64,000 nucleotides of DNA, taken from contig MCFL01000083.1 of the NCBI GenBank assembly GCA_002102555.1, forward strand, positions 1 through 64,000. Direction: 5' to 3'. The translations under genes were made by a program, and so were the position numbers. Positions 1-12,443 of this stretch are shown piece after piece (the first letter of the stretch is position 1; the number at the start of each line of letters is the position of its first letter). The notes under the pieces were generated by a model. That model was not told where the DNA came from. It worked only from the letters and a program-made list of their open reading frames with translations, and did no database searches. The stretch comes from Catenaria anguillulae PL171. Its lineage: Eukaryota > Blastocladiomycota > Blastocladiomycetes > Blastocladiales > Catenariaceae.

Positions 1-3000
1 ACCACGACGAGCTCAAGGACCAATTGGTTGAGTCGCAGGACATTTGTGCAGTGGTATCGGGCAATCCGCCGGCTGACCAGCGCAAGCCCTCGGCTGCTGA
101 TCCGCCTGTGAACGTGTTGTTGCAAGATAATACACCAATTGTTGCACATGATACTCGTTCTGCTTCACCAAAGCGAATTGAGGTGAATGCCGAGCTGTCG
201 CCAGTGATTGCAGTCCGCCGTTCGGGGCGCCTCAACTGTCCACCTGACTCTGAGCTGCATGATCAGCTCCATGCGTCGACCGGCCGTTTACAATTCAAGG
301 CATCACCCCGACCACCTCACGTGTCGCTTGGACACGGGCAGTGACCGCAATGTACTCCCAAAGCAATATGCCAACCATTTCCGCGACCACGTTCGACCGC
401 CGCCCGAGCCCATGGCCATCCGTGGGATCGGCGGCCTGTCGCCATGCCTCGGCATTGTCGATACGCTCCTTCGCTTCAACGGTCGATCCGTCGTTTGTCG
501 CTTTGGCATTTACGATTTGGATATCAACATTCCGCCTCTCATTGGCAACACCACGCTCCACACGCTCGGTATCAGCGTTGAAAACTTGGATCCCAAGCAG
601 GGCAGGCAGCCGCGTCTCGATCCTGAGATTGACGAGCGACCTGCACTCTTCCCTAGGATCAACCATCGCTCATGCGGCGCTCCCGGACGACGTCCAGCGC
701 CTGATCACGAGAACGCGTCCATTCCAAAGGGCAATGCGTTCACCCACCTGCTGTCCACGGTCGATGTCGACATTCTGCCAGGCAAAGAACGACCCATCCA
801 TGAGCGGGAGCGCCAATTCACGCACGAGAAGAAGGTCGTGGTGGAAGGGCAGGTGGGCACGTGGGTTGATGAGGAAGTGATTGAGCGTAACAAGTTTGAG
901 TCGCCGTGGAATTTGAATTTGGTGGTGGTGGAGAAGAAGGATGCGTGGGGTAACCACACTGGCTATCATGTTTGCCTGGACCCGCGTGTCATCAACAACA
1001 TCACTCCAGATGACTCGCACGCTGTTCCGCTCATCTTTGACCACCCCGACAAGGCATGCGCCGCCAAGGTGTTTTCGTCCATTGATCTTTATGCATTGTT
1101 CCACCAATTCCTTGTTTCTCACCACTCGCGCAAGTACCTTTGTTTCAAATGGCAAGGTGTGCAGTACCGCTTCAAGCGGGCACCATTCGGCCTCAAGGCA
1201 TTGTCGTCGCAATTCCAGCGGGTCATGCAGTCCATCTTTGCCGACTTGCCCTACGTGTGCGTGTACATTGACGATCTTGTCATTTTCAGCATGTCGGTCG
1301 AGGAGCACACGATTCATTTGATTGAAGTCATGCACCGCCTCAACCAGTTCAACCTCCGCATCAAACCGTCCAAGTGCCACTGGTACCGTCCCGAGATCCA
1401 TTACCTTGGCCATGTCATTGGCAACGGCGCGATTCGCCCTGCGCCGGCCAAATCATTGACATCCAGGGTTTGGAACGCCCCACGACTGGCAAGCAGGTGC
1501 AGTCGCTCCTTGGAACCGTCAATTACCTGCGGCACTTTATGATCAACATGGCCACAGCCGCCGCTCCACTTGACGCTTTGCGATTCGCGACCGTTATCAC
1601 AGACGACGACTGGACGGTCGAGTGCGAGGATGCGTTCAACACGCTCAAGCACATGATTGCATCAGCGCAAATGCTGCATGCACCCAAGTGGGACAAGCCA
1701 TTCTTTGTCGCCACGGACGCCTCCAATGTGGGCGTTGGCGCTGTACTGTTCCAGGGATCGCGTGACGAACCCAGGTACATCACCATGGCCTCGAGGGCCC
1801 TCTCCAAGTCGGAGCGCAACTACTCTGCCACCCGCAAAGCTCCGTGCCATCATTTTCGCGCTCGATAAGTTCCGTTACTTTGTTTCGGGTCGCCAGTTCA
1901 CCCTTTTCCCAGACCACGAGGCGCTCCAACACATATTTTCGCAGCCCAAGCTCACGCCCATGCTCGAAAACTGGCTCGACAAGTTGCTCGAGTTGCCGTT
2001 TGACGTTGTGCACATCCCCGGCATCCTCAATGTCCTGCCCGATTGCTTGTCGCGCCTTTATCGGTACCCACGGACGGCGCGGCCACGTAAGCGACTTCAA
2101 GACCCGTTTCGACATTCACTCGTCTCCGATTCGGGTGGACGCGAGCTCGGGAGGGGGTGGGGTTCAGGCACAATCGCTCGACGAGCAGGTTCAAGAGTTT
2201 GTTTTGGCCATTGCCGAGGAGGTCAACGAGGATTTCATGGAGATTGACAACGAGGAGCAAGAGGGTTTGGAGCCTGTCGACATGCAAGTCGACCAAGTGG
2301 CCGCCCTCCTGGCGGAGTTGATCATTTGGGACAACAAGTCCCCCGAGGAGACTCGTCGGGAGGCAAAAGCCATGGACACCTTGTTGGATGCGCAAGAAGC
2401 GCGTGGAAGCAAGGCGGACTACTCGCTTGCTGCCGAGTTTGTCGAGCCACTCGACTGGTCAGAGGGAGCGTCTGGGTTGTTGCAGCAAATCCTTGCCAGG
2501 GAAGCATTCGCGCACGAAGCATTGCCAATCAAGCTCGGCCCCATTCGCCCAGCATTTTGCAACGAGTACGCCGATCTCGTCCTGGCTGCCGTCGACGCAA
2601 ACCAACAGCCACAGCTCACCGACGTGCTTGACGGGCAACATGACGGACCGATCACCCCGGTTGAGGAGCGCCAAGCCGCCCTTACGTCTGCCCATGCTCA
2701 CGGTCATGCGTCGGGACTTGCGCTCAAGTCACGGCTCATTCATGATGGCAAGTACTGGCCAAACATGCTCCGCGACTGCCGCAACTATGCCCAGCAATGC
2801 ATCGATTGTCAGCGGCACACAGTCCGGACCCGCGGCTACCACCGCCGCAAATGATTCACCCGCACTGCCCATGGATCATCTTGCAATCGACCTGTTCACG
2901 TGCAACATGACCCCGGATGGTTTCAACTACGCTTTGCTCGTCATTGACATTGCCACCCGTTTCGCGTGGCTGTACCCGCTCAAGTCCAAGCGCGCCGAGG

Positions 3001-4241
3001 AGGTCGGTGACCATTTGTACAAGCTCTGCTGTGACTTTGGGATTCCCGCCATCATCCAATCAGACAATGGCGGCGAGTTTGACAACGCGGTAATTGCCCA
3101 CTTGTCCTCCAAACTGGGTTTTGAACACCGCAAGATTACGGCGTACAATGCAAAGGCCAATGGCGCTGCCGAGCGTCTCATCCGGACCATCAAGACCAAG
3201 CTCTTTGCCGAGGTCAAGGGCAATGTCCCGAGTGGCCTGACCGCCTCAAGGCTGTCCAGTTTTGGTACAACCAGACCGTGCACCGTCGCCATGGATCAAC
3301 GCCATCTCGCTCATGTTTGCGCGCGCACCAGTCCCGCCGTCCGCGTCATCCTGGCCGGACGCAAAGAAACCCTTCACGTTTGACGAGTTGGGCCGCTTGG
3401 CCGAGCACTGGCCCGTGTTGTTTGGCCCGCTGTTGCTGAGCGCTCGCAGCATTACTCCAAGAAGGCATACGAGCAGTTCATCAAGTCGCATCGGATAGTG
3501 CACGAGGAATTCCCACCAGGCGCGCTCGTCATGCGCAAGGTCTTGTCAAAGGAAGCAACATGGAGCCCAAGTTTGAGGGCCGTACACGGTGGTTCGGCGG
3601 AATGCTGGCGGCGCATACCTGCTCAGGGATCGCACCGGTGACATTGTAGCACAGCGCGCTCCTGCCGACCAGCTGTGTTTGGTTCTTTGGAGGGCAACAT
3701 TTCCGCCGAGTCGTTTGTGGTCGAAAGTTGTTGGACCACTGTGTGTGCAAGGACAATCATACTTGTACTTGATCAAGTGGGCAGGTTACCCAATTGAGGA
3801 CGCTACATGGGACACGCGTAGCAGTTTGATACTGAGGAAATCATTGTCAAGTACTGGGCGACTCAAGCTGCCAAGGACCGTCCATTGCCAACACCAGGCA
3901 AGACCAAAGCGGCGAGCCCGAGTCGGAACCAAAGAAGAAGACGCGTCGCGTCATGCTTGGTCGCCAGTTTGATTTGTGATTGGAAGAGTTCTTCACCTCC
4001 AGAGTATCGCTACCGCTGGGAGGGGGTGATGTTGGGGTTGTGTAGGAGAGTGTATGTGTATGCCGTTCACGTGTGTGCATGTGATGAGTTATTGAGTTGT
4101 TGTGTGTTTGTGTTTGTGATCCGTGACCCAGCAGTTGGGCACCAACCCATGGTTAGCTCTTCAGATAATTCTGGGTCGTTTAGTATTATATACTACCGTG
4201 CTCGATGACCTTCTAGTCTTACCTATGCAAGCACGCCAACA
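1..4241 (+). mobile_element. Ty3/gypsy chromovirus (gypsy A), broken, cut by window edge
   Basis: Pol domains appear in the order typical of Ty3/gypsy chromoviruses: aspartic protease (DTGSDRNVLP, about 330-560), reverse transcriptase (YIDDLVIF near 1260), RNase H (DASNVGVGAVLF near 1710), integrase zinc-binding region (about 2690-2830), integrase core (MDHLAIDLF from about 2870) and a chromodomain (LIKWAGYPIEDATWD near 3775). A purine tract, AGGGGGTGA, precedes a likely 3' LTR at 4030. The 5' end lies outside the window, so the element cannot be bounded and no target duplication can be checked. It is clearly a fossil with several breaks. It lies against the interrupted 3' part of LINE A, so it inserted after that LINE. 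Confidence 0.85.
4030..4241 (+). repeat. probable 3' LTR of gypsy A
   Basis: Begins TGTTGGGG directly after the polypurine tract AGGGGGTGA and plausibly ends at ...GCCAACA, about 212 bp, with a TATA-like run (ATTATATAC) near 4185. Homology to LINE ORF2 resumes on the other strand just beyond. The length is close to the 219-bp LTR of gypsy B and the purine-tract context is the same. The right boundary is inferred because the partner LTR is outside the window. Confidence 0.5.
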
Positions 4242-7200
4242 GTTGGGGTCACTTCGGCGGTCGACATCGGTGCAGAGGCCAAAGACAACGGCGCCGTCGC
4301 TCTCCCAGACAAAAGCTGGCCGACGTGATCGTACGGTTGCCTGACATGGCGCGGCACGGTGAGCGGGTGTAGCGTGCGACCGAGCGATGCGCACCGCGTG
4401 GCGACGCAATCGACAAGTCGTTGGAGCGCTTGAACAAACACGCCCATTTCTTCGGCACCGGGGTGCAAGGAGGCGACGAGTGGATGCTACGGCGTTTGCA
4501 AACCGGGTCGTGGTGCTGTCTTGGTCGTGAAAACAAATGGTAGAGATCAGAGGGGGAAGGGAAAAAACATGAGAACGGAGTAGGTCGGGTCTGAGAATGT
4601 GCAAAACGTCGAAAGGAATAACTGACTCAAGGGGGATGTCGTCAGAGGGTTAGACAAGGAACGGATCAGCGCGACCGACAAGGTGGATGGATAAAAGCGA
4701 CCGCGAGAAAAGGGGCAAGACGTTGATAACGGGTGATGGGGTTCTTTGGGCGACCTGGGAGCGGATGCTCGATGCGGGGTATGCTAGCGGGGAGGTCCAC
4801 CAGCGCAGAGCACGCTGGGCTCGAGCAACCTGGGCGCGAGCCACGTGCAAGTGTTCGCTTGTCGTCGGCTGAGACAGGCAAAACCTGAGCCAGGAGGCCT
4901 TCGAGGAGAGCAAGGCACGTGCGATTGATTTCAGGCCGTACGTAGACTAGTCGTACAGGACGAGGCTGGGGTGTTGGATGGGAGGCGAGCTACATGTCTG
5001 GGTGCATTGCGTAGTTTAGCGTCAAGACGGTCGAGGAACGAGGGTGAAGGAATGAAACCGCTGGCGCGGTAGGCTGCCGATGGAGCAATGACCGCGTTGA
5101 TCACGTAGGCGGCGATCTGCGCGGGAATGCGCTTCGATCGCAACACGTTGAGGGCGCCAGTGACCGAGCTGAGCATTGCTCTTTCGGTCGCTTTCTTCGG
5201 CCCTGTACCATCAATGAAGACACCCAGGTACCGACGCACGTCTCCTATACCCACCCGGGGCACCGCCACACCTTGCGACATGACTGTGCCTTCCCCACCG
5301 TCGCGAGCATTGAATGCCAGCACGAATCCTTTGCTCCCATTTGCCTTAATGCGAGCCAATTCGTTGAACTCGTCCACCAAATTGACCACCCGCTGCAGAT
5401 CCTCTTTCGACTTGGCAAAGAAGATGGCGTCGTCAATGTACCCAATCGCGACCAATTGCGACATACTTGCGCGTTGCGACCACCTCCGAGTCGCCCACCC
5501 GCGACCCACGTCGACTTTTGGCAATCGCACTTCAAGATTCACGCCCTCGCAAGCGTCCTTGACCGCGCACAACAACATGTCGTAGAACGCGTTCCAGAGG
5601 AACGGCGACTCGACGGCACCTTGCGGTATGCCTCGGTAAAGGTTGAACTTGTCCGTCTTTCCAAAGGCCGTGATGACGGCGGCTGTGCGATCTTGCAAGA
5701 AGTTGCGGCAGTAAAAGTCGATAAACCGGTTTGGCAATCGTAGGCGCTCAAGTGCCAGTTGCACAAGTCGGTGCGGGACCGTGTCAAAGGCTTTTGACTT
5801 CTCTTCCAAGTACGCCCACAACGCCTCGTCCGAGCCTGCCGCTTGCGCCTGCGCCACTTAACCATGTAACACGTCCACCGGGAGCCTCGTATCCGTGCCT
5901 TGTAGCGCCAAAAACCTTGCACCTCGTAGTACCTTGTGCTTTGTGGCTGCCGATTGGATGCGGTTCCACACAATCGAGTTGAAGAGTTTGGACGCGCACT
6001 CGAGCAACGTGATCGGCCGCATGTTGTTGACGTCGCCTGTATACCCTTCGGGTTTCTTCGGCGTGAGGAATATGACACCGTGGCGCCACTCGTCGGGGGT
6101 CCAACCTTCCTGGTACATGTCAGTGAACAGTCGCGCAAGTACCTTGTGTCCCACCGTACCTAGCGCTGCATAGTGGCGGTACCCAAGTTGCGATTCTCCT
6201 GGCGCTTTGTCCAGATCCACTCGGTTGAGCGCTCCTGCGACGTCCCCCGCAGAGATCTCATGCTCGACGCCATCCCAAACTGTTGCCGCCACATGTTGCA
6301 GCGGTTGGCAAGCTTGCCGAATCGGATCTGACGAATTGAGCGGGTCACCTGGTTGCTGAAAGTTGAAGTTGGCCGATACCGCACTTGCTACACCTTGCTT
6401 GACAGCGTTTGGCTCAAGTACCAGCTCGTCCCCATTGAAGATACAATCGACGCAGCTCGCCGGTCGTTGCCGGTCCAGAACCGAGCTCACCACGGACCCC
6501 AGATTCGTCGCAAAGCGCTCTACCCGCCTTTTGACTGCTTTATCTATGACCTCGCGGCGCCGTCGGCCCGCCTCTTGCATTACTCGCTCCGCCAGACGGG
6601 CCCGTGCGTCCATGAGCGCATCATTACCCAAAGGGAGCACCACTCCGGGTCGCACTGCCTCGATCCGTCGTTGCTCGTCGTCGTTCAACGTCGCCCACAG
6701 ATCGCGCAATAATAACCTATCGACCGCCATGAGTGCCACGCAGGCGTCCGACCTGTCCTGATCCGGATGCAGGGCGTGATTGGGCCTTGGTGCCGGACCA
6801 CGTTTACTGCTTGGCAGTTCTGTTTCCAATGCTTGCGCGGTTACTCTGTGGAATTTCTCCCACCGGGTCTGGACCAGGATTGATGAGTCAAGAATATCGA
6901 TTTCGGGCTGGGTGGGTGTTGCTTGGACCACATCTGCTTCCACCCATGAGGGAAATGTGTCATCGTCGGCCAAAGTCAAGCCAAGATCGTTGATCACCCG
7001 GCTGCTGTACTTGGCCCAGGATTGTGGTGTCAGTTTTTCCGTGTCAAGGACATATCGGGCTGCCGCTCGGCGGGCTTCTGCTTGTGCACGGGCAATGTTA
7101 CGGTCCAAACCCCCGCCGCGGTGATACGCGGGCTGAAATCAGATCGGCTGCCAGCTCCCTCCGCGAATTTGCAGTCGTTGTGCACAAGGACGAAATCAAA

Positions 7201-7296
7201 AGCAACATTGACCTCTCGTCCACGGTTCGGATTGCCCTTGAACGCCAAGGTATTGATTATTGCGATTTTGGTTCCAAACTGACGCGGCGATCCTGA
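4242..7296 (-). mobile_element. LINE A, 5'- and 3'-truncated ORF2 of an APE-type non-LTR retrotransposon
   Basis: On the minus strand, 7108-5858 carries the N-terminal half of reverse transcriptase (KAPGESQLGYRHYAALG, TPKKPEGYTGD) and 5857-4931 the palm (KSKAFDTVPHRLV, GIPQG, YIDDAIFF, RYLGVFIDGTG). 4913-4250 carries the C-terminal region, homologous to the end of LINE B ORF2. A single in-frame TAA separates the first two blocks, after DVLHG, where LINE B reads through. The C-terminal part is split over several frames. Upstream of 7108 only the end of the endonuclease remains (SDFSPRI, like the SDHFPI endonuclease motif), so the copy is 5' truncated near 7296. Gypsy A cuts it at 4242. The catalytic YIDD is intact but the copy is dead. 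Confidence 0.85.
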
Positions 7297-7336
7297 ACAA
7301 TCGCCGGTCAGGAACGCACGCCGGTCAGGATCGCCG
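7285..7336. repeat. perfect 12-bp inverted repeat (hairpin)
   Basis: CGGCGATCCTGA at 7285-7296 and its exact reverse complement TCAGGATCGCCG at 7325-7336 are separated by 28 bases that themselves contain CGCCGGTCAGGAACG. A related sequence, TCGCCGGTCACGAACGG, occurs near the other edge of the transposon remnant at about 8152. It could be a transposon end or a protein-binding site. Confidence 0.6.
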
Positions 7337-7707
7337 TGTGTAAAAGCGCAACCTCATCGTCCTTCACTCCCAATCCTCGCCCTTTCATGAAATATTTAAG
7401 TAATTCAATAAATTTACTTTACTACCAGAAGTAATGCCAATGAAAGCAGCCAATCGCATTCCAATTTCTCTTTCCAATTTCTCCACCCATGTCGCAGCCC
7501 CCCTCGCCTCCGCCGTCGTCGCCGCCGCCGGCAACGTCCCCTTCAACCAGCGAGCCACCTCCCCCTCTTGCCCATGAGCTGCCCATGGATGAAGAGTGGT
7601 TCAATGATGAATCTCTCATCACCCCGCCCAAATCCGATCCTGCTGCGCCGTTCCGGTACACGATTTCTGTTGCCCCCACCCTGAAGAGCTACTTTTATGC
7701 GAAACCT

Positions 7708-8010
7708 TCAATGAAAGCTACCCTTGCGGGCCTCGTGAAGGTAGCTGACTGGGTGAATCATGAAGTAGTTGTAAAGCCACAAGCGCTGGTCATGGCTGAA
7801 CTTTTTTGCGCGGTTGTTTGCCCTCGAGCAGCCGACCAGACCCGAGTTCTCGTAGCGTGAAATCCAACCTGAAAGTGTGGATCGGGATTTGCAGAAAATC
7901 CGCGCAAGAACGGCCATGCTGAGATGGAGAAAGAAGTAGGCATACAAGGCATGAAAGATGGTGTTGGGATGGGCGTGGCCTTTGACGGCGGCCTGGATGT
8001 CGTCCGTCAT
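7708..8010 (-). pseudogene. Tc1/mariner-like transposase N-terminal HTH fragment
   Basis: The open frame of about 100 residues contains a helix-turn-helix of the type that opens IS630/Tc1/mariner transposases: FCKSRSTLSGWISRYENSG, then a basic linker, then HPVSYLHEARKGSFH. The last part resembles the P-x-x-x-L-D/H-E-A segment that precedes the catalytic domain in these enzymes. The frame then stops and nothing resembling the DDE/D catalytic core follows in any frame, so this is a fragment. It could also be a non-autonomous derivative keeping only DNA binding. Family assignment is by motif resemblance only. Confidence 0.5.
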
Positions 8011-8343
8011 GGTGAGGGGTAAACAAAGTGTGCTATGTCAAAATTTTTTGGTTTACAGGCATCAAAAAGTGTATTGCATGCAGTTTTTAGTGCATTTTAG
8101 CAGTGTAAACATCGATAATGTGTGCTGAAGGCGAGGGCGATCTTGCGACACGGTCGCCGGTCACGAACGGCGCCTGTCAGTTTTTGACCGAATCGACAAT
8201 ATACCGCGCACCCCAAGTCGCACAAGCTCTCGCGTGGTAGGCCCCAAGGCCAAGATGTTTACAAAGTGATCTTCAGCACGACAGCAACCCCACCGGACAC
8301 GATCATTGTCCAAAACGTTGGCAGGTGACAAATTATCAAACAT

Positions 8344-9726
8344 TTGTGGGACGAGGTCGATGGCCAACCGCGCCAGCTCGAGCTTTGGGCAGGACCGATC
8401 AGCTTTGCGGCTATCCATGATGAAGTCCGAGGCGTGCTTCGCCAACATTTCCAAGTGCAAGCAATCCGTGGCAGGGCGGACGTGCTCCGTTGGCGGTTCT
8501 TCAAGGTCGCCTTCGCGACTGAGGATGACTTGCGTGCGGTGCAGACGTCGTCACCTTTGTATTACCGGCGCCAAAAAGTATCATTCTACCAATCACTTGA
8601 GGATTTCAAGGTCAAGTACGCGGATCCTGCCCTTGGCGTCAAGATGCTTTGCGGCAAGGATAACCTCTCCGTCCTCCAGACTATGGAGCCAAACGGGCGG
8701 GGGTGATCGCGGTCGACAATTCCCGCGCCCGAGGCTTCTCTTTTGTGGTCTGGCAGGCGGCAAACGATGAAGAGCGGGCCAAGGTGCTGCAGCAAGATGG
8801 TCGGTCGCCTTAACGCAAACGGCTGTCGGGTTCAAGCCTACCCAAGGACGGCAAAATTGTGCTTTGCGTGTGGATCGCTGGAGCATCTCCGCATCGAGTG
8901 TCAAGCCCTCAAGACATGGCAAGCAGCCGAAAAGGCCAAGAAGGATCAAGCTGGGTCAGCGCCCGTTCGCAGGTCAAGTGGACCCCAAGTACTGCCAGGC
9001 CAGTCATATGCTGCAGCTGCAGGTGGACGCTCAAGAAATGCGCGAGACGAACAGCAGGCCGACCAACCAAATACCCGCGACTCGCCGGATCTCATTACTC
9101 TGCTCGAAGCAGAAAACTCGCGTTTGCGTGCTGCGCTGGCGGCATCAGAAGAGAAGGTGGCGGCGAAAACCCAAAAAGCAACGAACGCCCGCTTGAAGGC
9201 ATTCGCGCTAAAGCAGAGTATGCTCCTCACAACGCTCGTGACATCTCTGTTGGCCATCGTCGGCAGTGACCAAGCCGCTACTGCTTCCGTTACCAAAGCC
9301 CTGGCGGAATTTGCAAAGGAGAGCGAGGCGATTTTTGTGGATGACGAGATTACAGAGACCGACGAGATGGAGGTGGACGAAATCCAACCGGCCGCCCCCA
9401 GGGACAAGGGACAAAGATTGAGGACGGCTGCAAACCGTTCGCCATCGCCATTGGCAACTTCATCCGGCACGGATCACAATGGTCGTGGAAGGAAAAAGCA
9501 GAAGACAGCAGGTGAGCGCAACAACCAAGGCAGACAATCGCGGTCACGCGACGCAACGCCGGTCCCGGCAACTGGACGGTCAACTCTCCCATTGGGTGGT
9601 GCAGCGGGAGCTGCCACGAGCCGCTCGGGTGAAACTTCGCAAAATCGCCTGCACGGAGAAGGTGGCGCTGGTGGAGAGACAAGGGGGTCTGACAACCAAA
9701 CGGCTGACATTCCCCGAGCCCAATGA
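8344..9726 (+). pseudogene. LINE B ORF1 (CCHC nucleic-acid-binding protein)
   Basis: A LINE ORF1 protein, expected to bind the element RNA. The N-terminal domain (RFFKVAFATEDDLRAV) and the central IAVDNSRARGFSFVVWQ block are homologous to the protein of the half-LINE at 18493. A zinc knuckle, CFACGSLEHLRIEC, follows at about 8860-8900. The C-terminal half has a helical Ala/Lys-rich stretch and a basic tail. Two compensating frameshifts lie between about 8695 and 8810, so this copy is damaged. The stop codon overlaps the start of ORF2 in the tetranucleotide ATGA (9723-9726), which suggests coupled termination and reinitiation. The 5' end of the element is not defined; sequence from about 8190 may be its 5' UTR. 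Confidence 0.75.
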
Positions 9727-12443
9727 TGGTTCCACCCAACCGACCTGTCGACTTTTTGGATCTAACGCATCGGACAACGGCTTTTGGAACTGCTTCAATC
9801 TCACCACAGAACAACCTCACTAATAGACGTAAGCCGCATTGGCGGCAACAAGATGCTGACTCCCATGCAACACACGCCGATTTCCCTGTCAACATCCTAG
9901 TCGCCAACATCCGCGGCTCCCAAGCGCACGACCAACTTGTCGAGACCCTCAACTACGCACAGCAACAACGTGTGGGCATTGTGATAACTACTGAGTCCAA
10001 GTTGTCCGACAAGGGAGCCCGCAGGCTGAACTGTGTGGCGCTCGACCAAGAATGGATGATCAAGGTCACACACGACGACTCGCGTGCACAGGGATCCGGT
10101 GTATTGGTTGCGATAGACCCAAGACTTGAGAGCTACGTTGGCAGATGCTCTGTTTACGACGGGTACATGGTGGCGTTCACGCTCCAGGGCCGTGGCGACT
10201 TCCGGATGGGCATTATTGGCATTTATGCGCCACCTCAAGACCCAACCATTCGTGCATCGCTGGTCCAACGCCTACGAGTTGAGATAGAAACGGCAGATGC
10301 AAGGGGCGAGCTGCTACTGATTGCGGGTCACACAAACGAGCAGGAGGACGCTGCAAGCCGCCCGTTGGAGGCGGTCGCGCTTGGAAACAGGCTCTTGGAC
10401 CTCGCAGTGCATCTAGATATGGCTGTGAGCACGTACGAGGCTGGTGGGCGCCTGGACCGTGTCTTTGTCTCGCCAACCATCACACATGACGTGCTTGCCA
10501 TGTCAATTGTGAACGCCCAAGGCTTTGATCATGCACGGCTCGTTCTTCAAACGGCGTTTGCACTCCGACTAGACCGTGACCTTGCCCGCCTGCGACAACA
10601 AGCCCGACAGGAGGCTGCCAGGTACGTACTCGATGAGAACCGTCCAACTGGCAAGTCATGGGCCGCGTTCGTCTCCAGAGTTTGCACAGATCTAGGAATT
10701 CGAATCGACAACGCTGACACCTTCCCAGCGTGGGTTGATGCCGAGTCACTCAAGAGCAGCAACAACGATCAACTTCCGCCTGTTCTTGACCCAACACTGC
10801 CAATTGGGCACAGATGGTACTTGTATGAGAATGTAATGCTGGCTGCCAGCCGTGCACAACTGCCTCACAAGAAGCGTTGTGCCTCCGAGTCGTACGGATC
10901 GGTTTTGAAGCCACCAGAGAGCAAGACGGATTCAGCATTGGCGCTCGGCGCGCTGCAACGCTTGCTTGACGACCCTTCCACTAACTTGACGGTTGAAGAA
11001 CGTGATGCGCTCAGCCAAGTGGCGCCAGCGATTGGTACGGAATCCTGGCATGAAGACCTCGTGCGTGAAAAAGAACGACTGCTTGAGATTGTGGCATCAG
11101 AGTCAGCACAGGCGAAAAGGGAGCAGATCGACGCTGCGGTGGCCTCGCGAACGGAAAAGTTTGGCGTCAAGACTGGGGTCGTCATGCGATCAGTCATGGA
11201 GCGAAAACGACCACCCAACTGCCTGGACCGGGTGGTGACTGCAGATGGCATCAAGCTGCTTCCGAGCGAGGTCATGGAGGCGACAGCCGCTCACTGGCAA
11301 GGTTGCTTCGGACATGAGGAACATAGGGGGGTAGACCAGGCTCCAGCGTTGATCCGCCGAGCATTGCAACCACTGCATTGGGTCCACGAATCGTGGTGGG
11401 ATGGGGTGGAGAAGGAGGTTACACCCGAGAACATTGCTCACGTCTTGTGTTCTATAGACATTGACAAGGCCCCAGGTGCAACAGGCCTTCGACACCGCCA
11501 TTACGCTGCACTCGGAACCATCGGGCGCAAAATCCTGGCGTGCTTGTTCACTGACATGTATTTGGCAGACTAGGTGCCGAGCGAGTGGCGATATGGGGTC
11601 ATTTACCTGACGCCAAAAAAGCCAGAGGGCTACACGGGCCACGTTGACGCCATGCGACCCATCACCTACTCGAATGTGCATCCAAGCTATTCAATGCAGT
11701 CATGTGGCGGCATGTTCAAGTTGTGGCCGTTGAAAGGCAAGTACTGCGTGGTGCTCGATTCTCAACGCTCAAGGATACCGACACACGCCTCCCAATCAAC
11801 ATTCTCCATGGTCTTATTGCCCAAGCGCAAGCAGCCGACGCTGAGGAGGAGTTATGGGCGTATTCAGAGGACAAGTCAAAAGCATTTGACACTGTGCCAC
11901 ATCACTTTGTACGCCTGGCGCTCTTGCGATTGCGTTTGCCAGTGCGATTTGTGGATTTCTACTGTCGCACCTTCCTAGAGGGGCGCACTGCGTCGGTGGT
12001 CACGGCGTTTGGATTGACAAGGCGGATTCAACTTCACCGCGGTATACCCCAGGGTGGCATCAAATCGCCATTCCTATGGAACGCATTCTGCGACATTCTG
12101 CTGTGTGCAGTGGAGGAGGGTTGCGGTGGTGTCTAGCTACTAATCAAGGTACCAGACACAGGCAGTGGGAAGCCGTTCGGAAGTGTGAAGGTGATTGGCT
12201 GTTGGCGGTACGTAGCAATTGGGTATATAGGCGATGCAATCTTCCTTGCCAGGTCGCGTGAGCTGCTCCAACAGGTGGTGGACTTGGTCGATGCATTCAA
12301 CCTACTCACCCGGATCTGGGTAAATGCAAGCAAAGGCTTTGTGCTTGCGTTCAACACGAGAGATGGTGGAGTGGGGAGTGTGATGTCTAGAGGAGTTGAA
12401 GTACCGCGCTCAGGCCCAGGCGAGACGAAGAGATACCTGGGTG
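9723..12443 (+). pseudogene. LINE B ORF2, 5' part: AP endonuclease and reverse transcriptase
   Basis: The frame opens at ATG 9723 inside the ORF1 stop. Residues from about 60 to 280 form an APE-type endonuclease (VNILVANIRGSQ, TESKLSD, GIIGIYAPP). Reverse transcriptase follows (DKAPGATGLRHRHYAALG near 11465, KSKAFDTVPHHFV near 11875, GIPQG near 12045). Damage visible: an in-frame TAG at 11571-11573, shifts near 11690 and 12135, and the catalytic box reads YIGDAIF at about 12220 instead of YIDDAIF, so the first aspartate is lost. The reading breaks off at RYLGV, exactly where the copia element begins, and resumes at 22284 with FVDGSGPRKATE. Confidence 0.9.

Larger units (their letters stand above)
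7275..8190. mobile_element. remnant of a Tc1/mariner-like DNA transposon
   Basis: This stretch lies between the head-to-head LINEs A and B and is AT-richer than both. Its two edges carry similar sequence in inverted orientation: AAACTGAC at 7277 and, on the other strand, at about 8183. Both edges also hold GC-rich copies of CGCCGGTCA. The only transposase-like coding is the helix-turn-helix segment at 7708-8010; no catalytic DDE region is present. A plus-strand proline-rich open frame (7489-7860) overlaps it and may be chance. Calling it a transposon remnant is inference from the HTH segment and the edge repeats; exact ends are uncertain. Confidence 0.4.

Noticed and set aside
7489-7860. Proline-rich plus-strand open frame
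   Set aside because: It overlaps the better-supported transposase HTH on the other strand, is low complexity and has no recognisable domain.
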